Shown: piece after piece, positions 1 to 13,000 of the stretch
Layout of the letters: every line of letters starts with the position of its first letter
How positions within the stretch are numbered: position 1 is the first letter of the stretch
NCBI RefSeq assembly: GCF_000005505.3
Contig: NC_016131.3
Span: 26,775,001-26,839,000 of the forward strand
Reading direction: 5' to 3'
Length of the DNA stretch: 64,000 nucleotides
Source: Brachypodium distachyon
Lineage: Eukaryota > Streptophyta > Magnoliopsida > Poales > Poaceae
Translations under genes and position numbers: made by a program
Notes under the pieces: generated by a model
Told to the model about the DNA's origin: nothing
The model's input: only the letters and a program-made list of their open reading frames with translations
Database searches by the model: none

Positions 1-249
1 CACATGCTATATTCCATGGTTAGACTTGTAAATTTCAATTTTGGTATTGCACGTAAAAATGATATTGTGCATCATCCTTCTTGCAATGATTGCATAGACT
101 ATTCTCTGAGGGTAGTTTCCACAGGAAATGAGACTCCTTTCTCATTTGCAAGAAGTTCCTTAATTAAATTTTGTTTAATACACCACATGCTGTTCTACAT
201 TTTGTTCCATCCTGCTGAACCGCAACCCATCTACTTCTTTGCACTTTAG
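1..249 (+). other. Probable HK5 intron
   Basis: This is AT-rich sequence ending in a pyrimidine tract and TTTAG just before the first recognised exon. No coding similarity was seen. It is inferred to be the intron before the coiled-coil/H-box exon. Confidence 0.6.
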
Positions 250-3200
250 GTCAAAACAAGAGAGAAAATGGCGGACATAAGGGTGAGAGAAGCTATCCAA
301 AAAGCCAAGGAAACAGAACTTAGCAGATCTCTTCACATAACTGGTCTGCATCCTGTAGCCTGGTGTATTTTACTCTAATCTTAATTGTGTGTTTTAAGTC
401 AGGATGGTACACTGAATACTTCCAATTATCTAACATTGCAGAGGAAACAATGCGAGCAAAGCAAATGCTAGCTACCATGTCCCATGAGATCAGGTCTCCC
501 CTTTCAGGAGTTCTTAGCATGGCTGAAATTCTCGCAACTACAAAACTGGATAAAGAGCAATATCAGTTGCTAGAAGTTATGTTATCTTCTGGAGATCTTG
601 TATTGCAATTGATCAATGACATCCTTGATCTTTCCAAAGTGGAGTCAGGTATTTAAAACCATATGGTCTCTAAGTGAAATGAGCCATTCATCTTCATCTG
701 TTTAAGTGGTTTCAAGGAGTTGCTGGATGGAGCACATTAAGACAAGTTTTTAAAAATAGAATATGATTAACACACACTATAGGGATATATATATACATTA
801 AGTGCATCCTTGCCATTGTGTTATTTGTAGTAAATAAGTTCAGAATTAGAATTTTCCCAGTAAAGGTAGTCTTTTGAGATTATTCAAAATACGGCCGGTG
901 CATTACCATTTGTCTAAGACACTTGAAATCTGAAGTAGGTTGTTTCTGCCTTCATTACTTCAGGAGCTATGAAACTAGAGGCTACGACATTTAGACCAAG
1001 GGAAGTAGTTAAACATGTCCTCCAAACTGCTGCAGCATCTCTGAAGAAGGAATTGACCCTTGAAGGGTGCATAGGAGATGATGTTCCATTAGAGGTATTG
1101 AGGAGAACCAATGATCTTTTATTCCATGCTTTTTGTGTACAATGTTGAGGTCTTTTGTATTCATGTATCTGCAAATTGAATTCAACAGCCTTACGAAAGA
1201 AAAATAGTGTACCTGTTTCTAAAATTTAAGCAACTGTGGATTAGGGGAGGCCTATGGAAATTCAGGGATTCATATACTTAAACGATATACTCCGTAATTT
1301 ATTTCTCCAAAAGAATGAGATTATTTATCTCAGTTTTTTTTCCAATGTTGTTATAGGTCATCGGTGATGTGTTAAGGATTAGGCAAATTCTGACCAACTT
1401 GATCAGGTAACCTTCCATTTCATCTTCCTAAGTCATACTAGCCTTTAAAGAGGTTTGATAAAGTTAAATAAAACAGCACATGTGTTTGGATGAAAAAATA
1501 TATCTCTGATGACGTTTGGCATTTGGAACCATTCCAGCAATGCAGTGAAATTTACACATGAAGGGAAGGTCGGAATAAATCTTCGTCTTGTAGATAAGCC
1601 GCAAGTGGGATGTGAAATAGAAGCCGGAGAACTTCGTATGAGAGCCCATCCTGCAAGCCCAATAACTACCGACGCAGAAAATTCTATTGCCTCTCCAAGA
1701 CACTCTGATAAAGATACTTTGCGTTGCTCCAATCGTGAAGATGCTTGTCAGAATGGCATTGCATCAAATGAAAATTTCAGGGAGTATCACGAGGGAGAAG
1801 TTGTTTGGCTTCGCTGTGATGTATATGACACTGGGATCGGAATACCAGGTTTTCCCTGACATTTATTGATTGTACATGATGCATGATCATATTAGAAACT
1901 TATACTTCTGTATATGCTTTATATCCTTTCCCCTGACTCTTTCAGCTTATGTTAACCTGCAGAGAAATCCTTGCCATTTCTGTTCAAGAGGTATATGCAA
2001 GCCAGTACAGATCATGCAAGAAAATATGGTGGCACAGGGCTTGGCCTAGCGATTTGCAAGCAGCTGGTATGTTTTTTTCTCAGTTCTAGTTAATAGATTC
2101 ATCTAAAAGACGCAATTATCATATTCAGGTTTCGGTTTTGTCTCCATACAAGTAGTTATGCATGCATTAAACACTGATACCTGGAAATACAACATAAATA
2201 CTTTAATGTCTAACCATTCTATTGATTTTTCACAATGATTTAGGTGGAGTTGATGGGTGGTACTCTAACTGTTGTCAGCAATGAGAATGAAGGATCAACA
2301 TTTACATTCGTGATGCCTTGCAAAATTCCTGTAAAAGAGGAGCACAGTGATGGTCCTGATGACATGCCCAATTCTCGTAATGATTTCACTACCACTGATA
2401 TAGAAGGTTTTTTCGTTTTCAAGCCAAAAGTGCGACATTCTCTTCTGTTTTCTGGAGTTCCAATGATGAACAACAAGATGTTTGGCAGCAAGCTTATGTG
2501 CTATGATCCTGCTAACATATTAGAGGATCCTAAGATGTTGACCAATGGTTTTGGACCAATGAAAGAGAACTCAGGGAAGCGTAGCCCTGCTGCTAGTCAG
2601 TCCAATGGTCCAAGTGTTGGGAGCATAGATGAAGAGCAATTGGATGGTTCGATGGCCCTTGAAGTGAATAGTCAAGCTGAACGAGTTTCCAGTTCCCGAG
2701 CCGATGCAGTATCAGTTTCAGGAGCTGGCATCCATGAGGGTAGGAAAGCTTGCAAAGCTCTTGAAGAGAAAACACTTAACAAGAAATCCAAGTGTTCTCC
2801 AAGTAGCAGTAAGGCAAAGATCCTCCTCGTCGAAGATAACAAAGTCAATATAATAGTGGCAAAATCAATGCTAGAGCCTCTGGGTCACGGAATAGACATA
2901 GTAAATAATGGAGTGGAAGCAATCCGTGCAGTACAGCAGCGTCAATATGATCTTATCTTGATGGTAGGACAGACAACATTCTCAATTATCTAACTTTATA
3001 TGCTTGGCATTAATTTTGGTTACTCGTGTTTACCTCACCAGTTCATCCATATGTAGTTATCACTTCATTCTAAATTGCCTCAACCTGAAAATCTTCTAAG
3101 ATACCAAATCAATACCCTGACAATGCTAAGTTTTCTTTTTGCGGGGATGACGATGCTAAGTTTACATCAGAATTTAATTTCCAGCCAGCTGCCACATGCT

Positions 3201-4397
3201 TTACATGAACAGAACACTTCTGGTACAAAATAAATAAATAAATAATGGAGCAAACAGCTTCTTAACCTGTTAGGTAATGGGTAAGGACTATACCAATTGC
3301 TTGACTTGTTGAAATATGTTACAAGCTTTCATGGGTTATCTATTGTCGGTGACAATGATTAGTTATCCTAATTACTCCTATCTTACCAGTCACCATGATC
3401 CAGTACAATTGATTTATTTTTGGGGGTATTGCCCTACCTTTATATTTTATAAATTTAGTTTTAAACAATTATTGCACCTCAAGTTGTGATATCTTTATCG
3501 GTACAAACTTAAAACATCTATCATATATTAACCTTCTTCTACTCTTCTGCTGAAAATGGTTATCGTACCTTTTTGACAGGATGTTCACATGCCAGTAATG
3601 GATGGCCTACAAGCCACTAGATTAATCCGTTCTTTTGAAAATACTGGGTGTTGGGACGCTTCTGTAAAGCCTTTAGACAGCCAGATGATAGCTAACACAG
3701 CTATTTCATCTGATTGTGCACAAGAAAGGAAAGAGAAGAGAGTTCCTATAATTGCGGTAAGCTTACTTTTGAACAATCCCAAACTCATGTTAAATAGTAT
3801 CTCTGTCTCAGGTTTGTTTGCATGTTACATCATGAATTTTCTATTTTCTTGATCACACACTCATATGCAATACCAACTAGCAAGTTTCCAAAATGCTCAT
3901 GTTTTATGGTGAAAAACAAAATATGGTCCTGAGGGTATGCCCTACTTCTTAAGAGAAGTGTCTAACATTTCAGATAATAGATTTACCTATACTTTGTAAT
4001 AACACAATGTGAAAATAACATGAAGATCCACTAGTGTAAGTGTTTCTCTGTCTCCTTTGACATATCTAAACATGTTGATGCTAGGATTTGGAGATTTTCC
4101 AGTGTCTTTCTCGCCATGAGATTTCACTTCTCCATCTGGCTTTAAATGCCAATGCATGGGATTTCCTTGTGGCTTGTGAAGCCTCGATAATAGAATTGTG
4201 ACAATTCATTAAATCGTTTTTTTTTCTGGAATATTGTATAACCCCAAGAATCACATTATGCATTGCAGATGACAGCAAATTCATTCGCAGAGAGCGCTGA
4301 TGAGTGCCTTGCCGCAGGCATGGATTCCTACATATCTAAGCCAATGAACTTCCAAAAAACAAAAGAGTGCCTGCAGCGATATTTGTTATCTCAGTAA
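250..4397 (+). CDS. HK5: Hybrid histidine kinase, AHK5/CKI2 type (5' end outside window)
   Basis: Cytokinin-independent hybrid sensor kinase; in Arabidopsis AHK5 is a soluble kinase acting in stress, ethylene and stomatal signalling. Nine exons join in frame: 250-343, 442-648, 964-1094, 1357-1406, 1538-1848, 1963-2066, 2244-2963, 3580-3756 and 4269-4397, giving 640 visible residues; AHK5 is about 920, so roughly the first 280 lie upstream. In order they encode the H-box ([11 protein letters not shown], phospho-His codon 483-485), an HATPase domain with N-box (NLISNAVKF) and G-boxes ([17 protein letters not shown]), a serine-rich linker, and a receiver domain with acidic pocket (LLVEDN), phospho-Asp in [13 protein letters not shown], and the MTAN and SKP motifs. 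The phospho-Asp is the first codon (3580-3582) of the eighth visible exon. The reading ends at TAA 4395-4397. The kinase looks intact over the part seen. The AHK5 assignment rests on remembered family similarity around the H-box and the [20 protein letters not shown] stretch. Confidence 0.93.
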
Positions 4398-5202
4398 CTA
4401 ACCAATTGTTGTAAAGTAGAAAGGTAACTTTTAGCTTAGGAAAGTTTTGTGTAATCATATTGGTCTTTCTTGTAAATGTTATTCACTCGGTGCATCAAAA
4501 ATGCAATAGATATAGTGTATCCTGTCTTCTCAACCACTTACCTTGCTGATGGGAGACACAGCTCTTCTTTAGAGAACGGGCCTACCTAGCTCCATCAGTA
4601 AGATCACATAGCTTACTCAATACTTAAGAGTCCTTATTTTCTGTATGAGACATGAGCTTATATGGGGCCATTTGTATATAATTCTAATGGAGGTTCCTTT
4701 AAAAGTTAACCATCTATCTCTACTGTCAGCAACTTCGATTTTATGATGAGGTGACGTAGAGTTCAAGCTATCTTCCTTCTGCTGTGAAACGGCTACTGAT
4801 ATATGCATTGCCCAAATATTTGTGGATTAAAGCTGTCATCTTTATGATATGGAACTTATACTACGGAGTAATATTGTTGACTCTAAGATGTATGCATTAC
4901 CTCTGAAAAATGGTTGTCTTGCTTCCTCGACTCAAATAGATTCCTCGTCTTGTTACCAAATGATGCCTTACTCAAATAGACAAAATACTGGCACAAACCA
5001 GTGAACTGCAGTATTTTTCAATGTGTTGTTTCTTTTTATAAGTGATCAATTAATGCCTGCTATGCCATGTTCCTTATCCTAGGAATCCAGCTCTGCTATT
5101 GCTGGAAGCGTGGAACGTTGACATCAATATAAGCTCCTTGAGTTTTTATTCTAGAGATTGTCTTGCCACATTCCTAGCATCATGCTATATGCCAAGGTTT
5201 GA
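4398..5202. other. HK5 3' UTR and intergenic DNA
   Basis: AT-rich sequence follows the HK5 stop. No recognisable gene is present. The Copia element is inserted at its far end, about 800 bases past the stop codon, and its target duplication TTTGA occupies 5198-5202. Confidence 0.6.
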
Positions 5203-5652
5203 TGTTGGCTTGTGATCCAAATCCCAGTGGCCGGAAGTTCCGGCCATTCCAGACGCCAGAAGTTCTGGCCCAACTTCCGGCCGAACCTCCGGATGCTCGC
5301 TGTTACTTTTTGGAAAATTGCGGAACTTGATGCGGAACTTTCGGATATTCAAGAATATGCGGAACTTCCGGCCTCCAACCGGAACTTCCGGTGTGTCCGT
5401 TACGGATCTGCTTTGCCCTAATGTTCCTGCTATATATACCCCTTGTAAGCCGCCGTTTTGGGCAGAGTTCGCACGAGTTGAGTTCGTGAAATCTCCCGGC
5501 ATTGTAAACACTCTCATATAATGAAGTTTCGCTGGCTGGCGCCTGTGGCTTTTCCCTCTCGTTGTTTGAGAGAGTTTTCCACGTTAAATCCGTGTGTCCT
5601 TGTGCTGTGATTTCTTCTTTGTTCTTCGTTCTTGCTTGTCGCGTTCATAACA
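5203..5652 (+). repeat. 5' LTR of the Copia element
   Basis: About 450 bases, TG at the start and CA at the end. A TATA-like TATATATA lies at 5431-5438. The first 200 bases carry several near-palindromes built on GGAAGTTCC/GGAACTTCC. It holds a 12-base segment (part of a repeated GCGGAACTT) that the 3' LTR lacks. Confidence 0.93.
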
Positions 5653-5654
5653 AG

Positions 5655-5667
5655 TGGTATCAGAGCC
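5655..5667 (+). other. Primer-binding site (initiator Met tRNA)
   Basis: TGGTATCAGAGC, two bases after the 5' LTR, is the standard plant retrotransposon primer-binding site complementary to the 3' end of initiator methionine tRNA. Confidence 0.93.
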
Positions 5668-5692
5668 CAAGGTTCCGCCTAAGGTTTGCGAC

Positions 5693-8600
5693 ATGTCTAA
5701 CTTGAAGTTCAATCTGCCACAGCTGGACTACACCACACGATTCTCGTTGTGGCAAGTGAAAATGCGGGCGATTCTCGCCCAAACTTCAGATCTGGATGAA
5801 GCGCTTGATTCCTTCGGCAAGAAGGATGAAAAGGAGTGGACTGCCGAAGAAAAACGCAAAGATTGTAAGGTTTTGTCATTGATTCAACTTCATCTATCCA
5901 ATAATATTTTGCAGGAAGTGTTGGAGGAGAAATCTGCAACAGCCCTGTGGCTAAAACTGGAATCAATCTACATGTCTAAAGATCTAACCAGTAAGATGCA
6001 TTTAAAGATGAAGTTGTTCACCCATAAGCTGCAAGAAGGTGGTTCGGTAATATCTCATATAACCGTTTTTCGAGAGATAGTTTCTGATTTGCAAGCTTTG
6101 GAGGTTAAGTATGATGATGAGAATTTAGCCATCTTACTCTTATGCTCATTGCCTAGTTCTATACAAATTTCCGCGATTCAATTCTTTATAGCCATGACTC
6201 TCTAACCCTTAATGAGGTTTTAGAAACACTTAGACAGAAAGAAAAGATGAAGTCTATGGTGCAGACCAATGGGTCGTCGTCAAAGGCAGAAGCTCTGCAG
6301 GTTCGTGGCAGGACCGAGCAGAGGAACAACAACTATGGCAACCGAGATAAGAGCCGGGACGGAAAAGCTCGTTCAAAGTCCTGTGGAAAAGATAAGTTCT
6401 GCAGGTACTGTAAGAAAAATAATCATGTCATTGAAGATTGTTATAAACTGCAGAACAAGTACGCCGGAGGGCGTAGACTTTTGAAGGTATCTAGAGGTTC
6501 TCTCATTCACGTGATAGGTGATATGAATTCTGCCAAATTATATGTTTTAGAGGTAGCACTTTGCCTGGTTTTGCTGCTGCTATTACACCTAATGATTCTA
6601 ATGATTGTGCAAAAACGAATCTGTGACATATGCGTCTTGAGCATATAAGTGAACATGGGATGGCAGAGTTGGTCAAGAGAGAGCTGATCGATGGCTGCAA
6701 CTTGAGTAAGCTTAAGTTTTGTGAGCACTGCGTTTATGGTAAGCACAAAAGGGTTAAGTTCATTTCTTTCACCAAAGGCATATTAGATTATGTGCATGCT
6801 GATGTTTGGGGACCCTCCTGTAAGATTTCTATTGGTGGTGCTAATTACATGCTTACCATTATTGATAATTACTCAAGAAAATTTTGGCCTTATTTTCTGA
6901 AACAAAATCTGATGTTTTTGGTGCATTCAAGAAGTGGAAAGCTATGGTAGAAAAGCAAACTGAAAAGAAGGTGAAAATTTTGCGTACTGATAATGGTGGT
7001 GAATTTATTTCTGATGAGTTTGAGGAGTTTTGCAGCAATGATGGTGTGGTTAGGCACTACACGGTTGCCCGTACTCCACAGCAAAATGGCGTGGCTGAAC
7101 GCATGAATAGAACCATCATATCAAGGGCCCGTTGCATGCTGTCCAATGCAGGTTTGGGTAGGCATTTTTGGGCTGAGGCAGCTTCCACCGCATGCTACCA
7201 CATAAACAGGTCACCTTCTATTCCACTTGACAAGAAAACTCCCATTAAGGTATGGTATGGTAAAAACCTGCTGATTATCACAGTTGAGAGTTTTCGGTTG
7301 CACCGCTTATGCTCACGTTGATAATGGAAAGTTAGAGCCTAGAGCTGTTAAGTGCATTTTTCTTGGCTATGGTTCTGGAGTTAAAGCTTTCAGGTTGTGG
7401 AATCCTGAAGCTAAAAAGATTTTCCTGCGCAGCAATGTTGTCTTTAATGAAAAAGTTATGTATCATGATATTTTGTCCACCGATGCCTCTCGCATTGAAG
7501 AGGAGAGACTTAAAGTGCAGGTGGAGCACATTGATAAATTGTTGACAACGATGATGCTCAGGTTGATAATGGTAATGATGATAGGAACAATGATGATAAT
7601 AATGATGATATTGTTCCACCCTCACCACCTGTTTTGCAGCAACCTACACGGTCTATTGCAGCTGACCGTCCAAAGAGGAATAAAGCTCCTCGCCCACGTT
7701 TAATTGAAGAGTGTGATCTTGTTTATTATGCTTTGAGTTGTGCAGAACAGGTGGAGCATGATAGTGAACCGGCCACATATAATGAAGCAGTTGTTTCCGG
7801 CGACCGTGTTAAGTGGTTGTCTGCCATGCAAGAGGAGATGCAATCTCTTGAGAAGAATGGCACATGGGATGTTGTGCCCTTGCCTAAACAAAAGAAGGAT
7901 GTTCGCTACAAGTGAATCTTCAAAAGAAAAGAGGGTTTGTCTCCTAATGAGCCTATGAGGTTTAAGGCAAGGTTAGTGGCAAAAGGTTTCAGTCAAATAA
8001 CAGGTATAGATTACAATGATGTGTTCTCTCCAGTGGTAAAGCATAGTTCCATCCGTACTTTCTTTGGTATTGTTGCTATGCATGATTTTGAGCTTGAGCA
8101 ATTAGATGTGAAAATTGCATTTTTACATGGAGAGCTTGAGGAGGAAATATACATGGACCAACCTGAAGGGTGCATAGTTCCTGGTAAAGAGGAGTTTGTT
8201 TGCAAGTTGAAGAAGTCTCTTTATGGTTTGAAACAATCTCCTAAACAGTGGTATAAAAGGTTTGATTCATTTATGATCTCACGTGGCTTTAGTAGATCTC
8301 AGTATGACAGTTGTGTCTACATTAAATTTGTTAATGAATCACCTATATACTTGCTGTTATATGTTGATGATATGTTAATTGCTGCCAAGAGCATGAAAGT
8401 AATCACTACTTTGAAGGCACAACTAAGTAGTGAATTTGAGATGAAGGATTTTGGTGCTGCTAAGAAAATCCTAGGTATGAAAATTAAAAGGGACAGAAAA
8501 TCTAGATTGCTATTTCTTAGTCAGCAGAGTTACATTGAGAAAGTACTTCACCGTTTTAATATGCATGATGCAAAGTGTGTTAGTACTCCTATTGCTTCTC

Positions 8601-9322
8601 ATTTCAAGTTGTCAGCGTTGCAATGTCCTACTTCTGATGAAGATACTGAGTATATGTCACGAGTTCCCTATTCTAGTATTGTTGGTTCCTTGATGTATGT
8701 CATGGTTTGTTCATGTCCTGATTTATCATATGCTATGAGTTTGGTCAGTCGTTACATGGCTAATCCCGGTAAAGAACATTGGAAAGCTGTTCAGTGGATT
8801 TTCAGGTACCTCCGTGTCACATCCAATGCTTGCTTGAAGTTTGGCAAGACTGATGAGGGACTCGCTGGCTATGTGGATTCAGATTTTGCTGCCGACTTGG
8901 ATAAAAGGATATCCCTCACAGGTTATGTGTTCACGGTAGGTGGATGTGCTGTGAGTTGGAAGGCAACACTGCAACCAGTTGTTGCTCAATCTACAACCAA
9001 AGTAAAATATATGACTATTGCTGAAGCTTGCAAAGAGTCTGTTTGGTTGAAGGGTTTATATGCTGAGCTTTGTCAAGATGTTTCTTGCATTAACCTGTTT
9101 TGTGACGGTTAAAGTGCTATTTACGTTACTAAGGATCAGATGTTCCATGAGAGAACCAAGCACATTGATGTCGAGTACCATTTTGTTCGCGACGTTGTTG
9201 CACAAGGTAAATTGAAGATATGCAAGATCAGCACTCATGATAATCCTGCTGATATGATGACAAAGCCTGTTCCTATTGTTAAGTTTGAGCTATGCTCAAG
9301 GTTAGTTGGTATAACTGTTTAG
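5693..9322 (+). pseudogene. Copia gag-pol, broken by frameshifts, stops and a deletion
   Basis: Gag starts at ATG 5693 (MSNLKFNLPQLDY) and ends in a zinc knuckle CX2CX4HX4C (CRYCKKNNHVIEDC, about 6400-6440), with a frameshift near 6160-6180. The pre-integrase and integrase region follows (about 6500-7280) with TDNGGEF and PQQNGVAERMNRT motifs, and frameshifts near 6890 and 7290. The reverse transcriptase (from about 7930) keeps the YVDDM catalytic motif but reads LDVKIAFL where LDVKTAFL is usual. RNase H (about 8860-9290) has degenerate active-site text (STTKVKYM where STxxAEY is usual). In-frame stops lie at 7913-7915 and 9110-9112. No aspartic protease (DTGA/DSGA) is visible between the zinc knuckle and the integrase, so that segment is probably deleted. 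The element is non-autonomous. Confidence 0.92.
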
Positions 9323-9384
9323 CCCCTAGTGGTTGTTGGCGCCGAAAGTGTTTTCTTTGTTGTTTCAGGAGTTGTTGTTGTTTA

Positions 9385-9420
9385 TGCTATAAGGAGGAAT
9401 TTGCTATAAGGAGGAATTTG
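9385..9420 (+). repeat. Short tandem duplication before the 3' LTR
   Basis: The unit GCTATAAGGAGGAATTT occurs twice in tandem just upstream of the polypurine-like AAGGTGGA that borders the 3' LTR. It looks like a replication-slippage duplication in the element's 3' untranslated region. Confidence 0.8.
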
Positions 9421-9428
9421 TCTCAAGG

Positions 9429-9868
9429 TGGATGGCTTGTGATCCAAATCCCAGTGGCCGGAGAACTTCCGGCCATTCCAGGCGCCGGAAGTTCCGGCCC
9501 AACTTTCGGCCGAACCTCCGGATACTCTCTGTTACTTTTCGGGAAATTGCGGAACTTCCGGATATTCAAGAATATGCGGAACTTCCGGCCTCCAACCGGA
9601 ACTTCCGGTGTGTCCGTTACGAATCTGTTTTGTCCTAATGTTCCTGCTATATGTACCCCTTGTAAGCCGCCGTTTTGGGCAGAGTCCGCACGAGTTGAGT
9701 TCGTGAAATCTCTCTGGCGTTGTAAACACTCCCATATAGTGAAGTTTCGCTGGTGGCGCCCGTGATTTTTCCCTCTCGTTGTTTGCGAGGGTTTTCACGT
9801 TAAATCCGTGTGTCCATGTGCTGTGATTTCTTTTTCATTCTTCGTTCTTGCTTGTTGCGTTCATAACA
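9429..9868 (+). repeat. 3' LTR of the Copia element
   Basis: About 440 bases, aligned end to end with the 5' LTR and ending CATAACA directly before the TTTGA target duplication. The TATA of the 5' copy has become TATATGTA here. The first few bases are slightly altered (TGGATGGC against TGTTGGC). Confidence 0.92.
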
Positions 9869-9937
9869 TTTGATACCAATTGACATCTAGTCATGGCCAT
9901 CTGTGAAAGTAAAATCTTAGTAACTGCATTATTACAG

Positions 9938-10074
9938 AGAGTTGGCATTTAAGAAGAATTATCCCGATATTCCTGTATCTCAGATGCCCGCAGTAAATTC
10001 TAAGCTGGAGCTTTGCATGAAACAATTTAGAAGTATTGGGAAAGAATCCCCCACAAGGATAAGAATCGCTAAAT
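9938..10074 (+). other. Exon-like open stretch of unknown origin
   Basis: After an AG acceptor-like TTACAG, an open frame encodes a plausible 46-residue protein segment (ELAFKKNYPDIPVSQ..., ending RIRIAK then TGA). Codon choice and composition look like an ordinary plant exon rather than random AT-rich DNA. The family is not recognised. It could be the last exon of a gene disrupted by the neighbouring Copia insertion, or a gene fragment. Confidence 0.3.
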
Positions 10075-13000
10075 GATCTCTCCTAGATCATTATGTTGGA
10101 TTAAAGCAGCAATCACCAAATAAACAGTTTGCTTTTCTGATGGAGACCTGCACTAAGCCCAGTGTTGCCTATTCTCCTTCCTGTTGGTTACAACAGATTT
10201 GCATCAAATCTTGTTCTAATTCTCTTTATGATCCAGCATGAAGCATCATTTCTTAATTACAGCATAATTTTTTCCCTTGCAGATGATCCTAGAGCTGCTT
10301 CATAAAGATCTGGTCCTGATTCTACCATTGTTTATTCCTTCTTACAAGTGCCGGTGTCACTAGCAGCAGTGAAAGGGGCACACTGAAAGGGACCTGACAA
10401 ATGCAATGGATAAAGCTCCCCCTTTCTTCAGGTCGGGGGAAAGGTTTTCCCTCCAGGAGTGATGTGCAGAACAGTTTGAGCACAAGGGCTGCACGAGCAA
10501 GGGTTGATGTACGCCTGAACAAGCTCATTGTGGACGGCCAGGCGGTCTCCGTCACGCGACCCGGTTCGTCGTCATCTTGACGGCGATCGGTCATGAGAAG
10601 GAGCTACAGATCAGCAGCCATTTTCACCAGCGAGCTAGCTTCAGTTGCATGCGTGGCGCCTATCTACTCTTTCTTCAGATACCAAAAGGGGGACACAAGT
10701 TGGTGATGGCATATGCGCTGGGTGGATGCATCTTGCTTTCTTGTGCCCTGCATCGCCTGATAAGCAGCCCTTCTGCAACATGTGCTGCCACTCAAGAACA
10801 TCCATGCATCTGAACTTTTTTTAAATAGTGGAACAGAATCTCTCGCCTGTCCTCTGAAGCATAGGTGCACACACAGGTCACAGCCAACCGTTTAGTACAG
10901 TCAGTCAAGTTACAAAACAGCAAAAAGGCTGTAAAGGCAACAAAAAAATGTGACATGTCACATAAAAATCAAGAATTACATAGACTATGCAGCATTTGCC
11001 ACTCAAACCGGGACATAAATCCCCCGATGGCCTATCCATGCATGCATCTGAAGTCTGCCTATTCTGGATAATATCTTAGTATTTTATTGTACCCACAAAC
11101 AAGAATCTGAATGTGCAGTCATTCAGACAGAAAACTGAATCGATCCTTCTTCAGGGCCGGCTGGTATCTTCTCTTCTCAAGCATCAGGTGCTCACCATCA
11201 TGGCCAAGAACTCACCAGGAAGCCCACCAGAACACCAGCCAGGTTACACTCCTCTTTTGCTTTGCATCTGCTACAGTTTCAGAACACCTGAGCTCTGTAG
11301 GCAGGTACCAATTCCTTCCTGCGTCCCAGAAAAACCCAGCAGCCCACAGGGACATACAGAGTACAGAGGTCAAGCTGCCGGCACACAAACGGTGCCTTTT
11401 CTCGGATCACTTTAAGCACTTGATCCTCAGACACCCTCCAATGCGACGCTGACACGTCGTCGCAGCCGTCGTGTCTGTTTGCTTAAGAAATACTAAGATG
11501 CTGTGATCCCAAAAAAATTGTGCAGCAGAGTGTGGTTAGATGTGCACTCGGTGCAGTGCAGTGACGGGACGTAGAGATTCAGTTCGCTGGTAAGGGTGTT
11601 CGATAGTAGGATTCCTCCCAGGTATTCTTCCCCACAAGTGGCCAAGACATGTTGGGGCTGCTGCGTTCCGTCTGCATAACGACCTGCTGGGGCTTCCTGT
11701 GTTTCTCCACAGTGATGTTTCCAAGTGGTATCTCCCTTGTCAACAGTACAGCAAGCTTTTCCTTTTTCTTTTCAGTTGGCAGAGAGGATTTGCAGAGTGT
11801 AATATGGAAATATACAGGAGTAACTAGGACCAGCAAAGTTCTAGTATTTCCTTGGCTCTGGCAAAACAAAAGTTCTGTTTCTTGTAATAATATTTTCTTT
11901 CCTGAACATGTCTGGATTGTACTACTGTCATTTTTAACATGTCTAGATTGTGTAGTAATGTCATTTCAACATGTCTGCAACACCAAATTTGAATTGAAAA
12001 TGTGTCTGAAAATGGTAAAATATTCTCCTAGTTCCCGGTAAACAAAAAAGCATGACATGGTTTAATCTAGCAACATCCAAGATGTGTTGTCGACGACGAC
12101 GAGGCCACCATGCTTGCGTATGCGTGGGTTAACGAACCCAAGACAAAAATTTAAGAAAGGCACGTAGTATACTACCTAGTGAGCGTGAGAGTGATCTCAC
12201 CCCTGTCCCCGCCGTTATTCCGTTAGCCGCATCCTTGGTACGTTACGTGACCCGGCCGTATACATGTATGTTCCCGTAAGCCAAAACCGGCCGGTCGCCT
12301 ACGTTTTCGCCTTTGTCTCGCGGCCCGGCAGTTCCCCACCCAACGGACTTTGGTTAATTATCGGCATCAGGCAGCAGTCAGCAGAGGACAGTGCGTAGAC
12401 GTAACAGAATCTGACGACTGGGCCCCGCCGTCAGCCACACGTACGCTTCAGGCTGAATATAATCACCAACTTTCAGACCGCGCCTGAATATTTTGCGCTA
12501 CGTACCTTCTGCATAAGCATGGTTTTTTTTATTATTATTGCGCACCCGCCCAAAAAAAAAGAGCATGGTTTTATTGTACCTTTTGAATTTATTTATAAGC
12601 ATTGCTTAATTATTTTTGTCTAGCTGCTGGGCAATATATGCGAGTCACATGCGTGAGCTGGATCGAAGACCGATTAATCAAGTGTTTGATATTGAGATCG
12701 AGGTCGATATATACTTGGATTATCTCGTTGCTTTGATTACTTTTAGTTTGCAGACAAAATCTCTAAAACGGTAAATTGAATCCCATTGTTCGGATAATGT
12801 ACTGCCTGAATTTTCCTCCGATAAATATATGTCCATGGAAAAATGTAACCCACAAAACTGGGAAAATTAAGATAGGATTGAGGGGCAGCAGCAGTGCAAC
12901 AGCATGGACATATAGCTATGTAGTGTAACAGGTGTCTGTGTACTTCCAACCAGTTCCAGAGAACACGAAAGAGACCAACTTTTCTTGCCAACATATTATG

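Larger units (their letters stand above)
5203..9868 (+). mobile_element. Copia-type LTR retrotransposon, degenerate
   Basis: A complete-length but decayed element of about 4.67 kb. The LTRs run from TGTTGG to CATAACA and are flanked by a perfect five-base duplication, TTTGA, at 5198-5202 and 9869-9873. A primer-binding site complementary to initiator Met tRNA follows the 5' LTR. The internal order gag, integrase, reverse transcriptase, RNase H marks the Copia (Pseudoviridae-like) superfamily. By eye the two LTRs differ at roughly 25-30 positions plus a 12-base indel, so the insertion is not recent. It lies in the same orientation as HK5, downstream of that gene. Confidence 0.95.

Noticed and set aside
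5220..5400. Heat-shock elements in the Copia LTR
   Set aside because: The GAA/TTC blocks are one base apart (GAAGTTC), not the two-base gap of canonical heat-shock elements.
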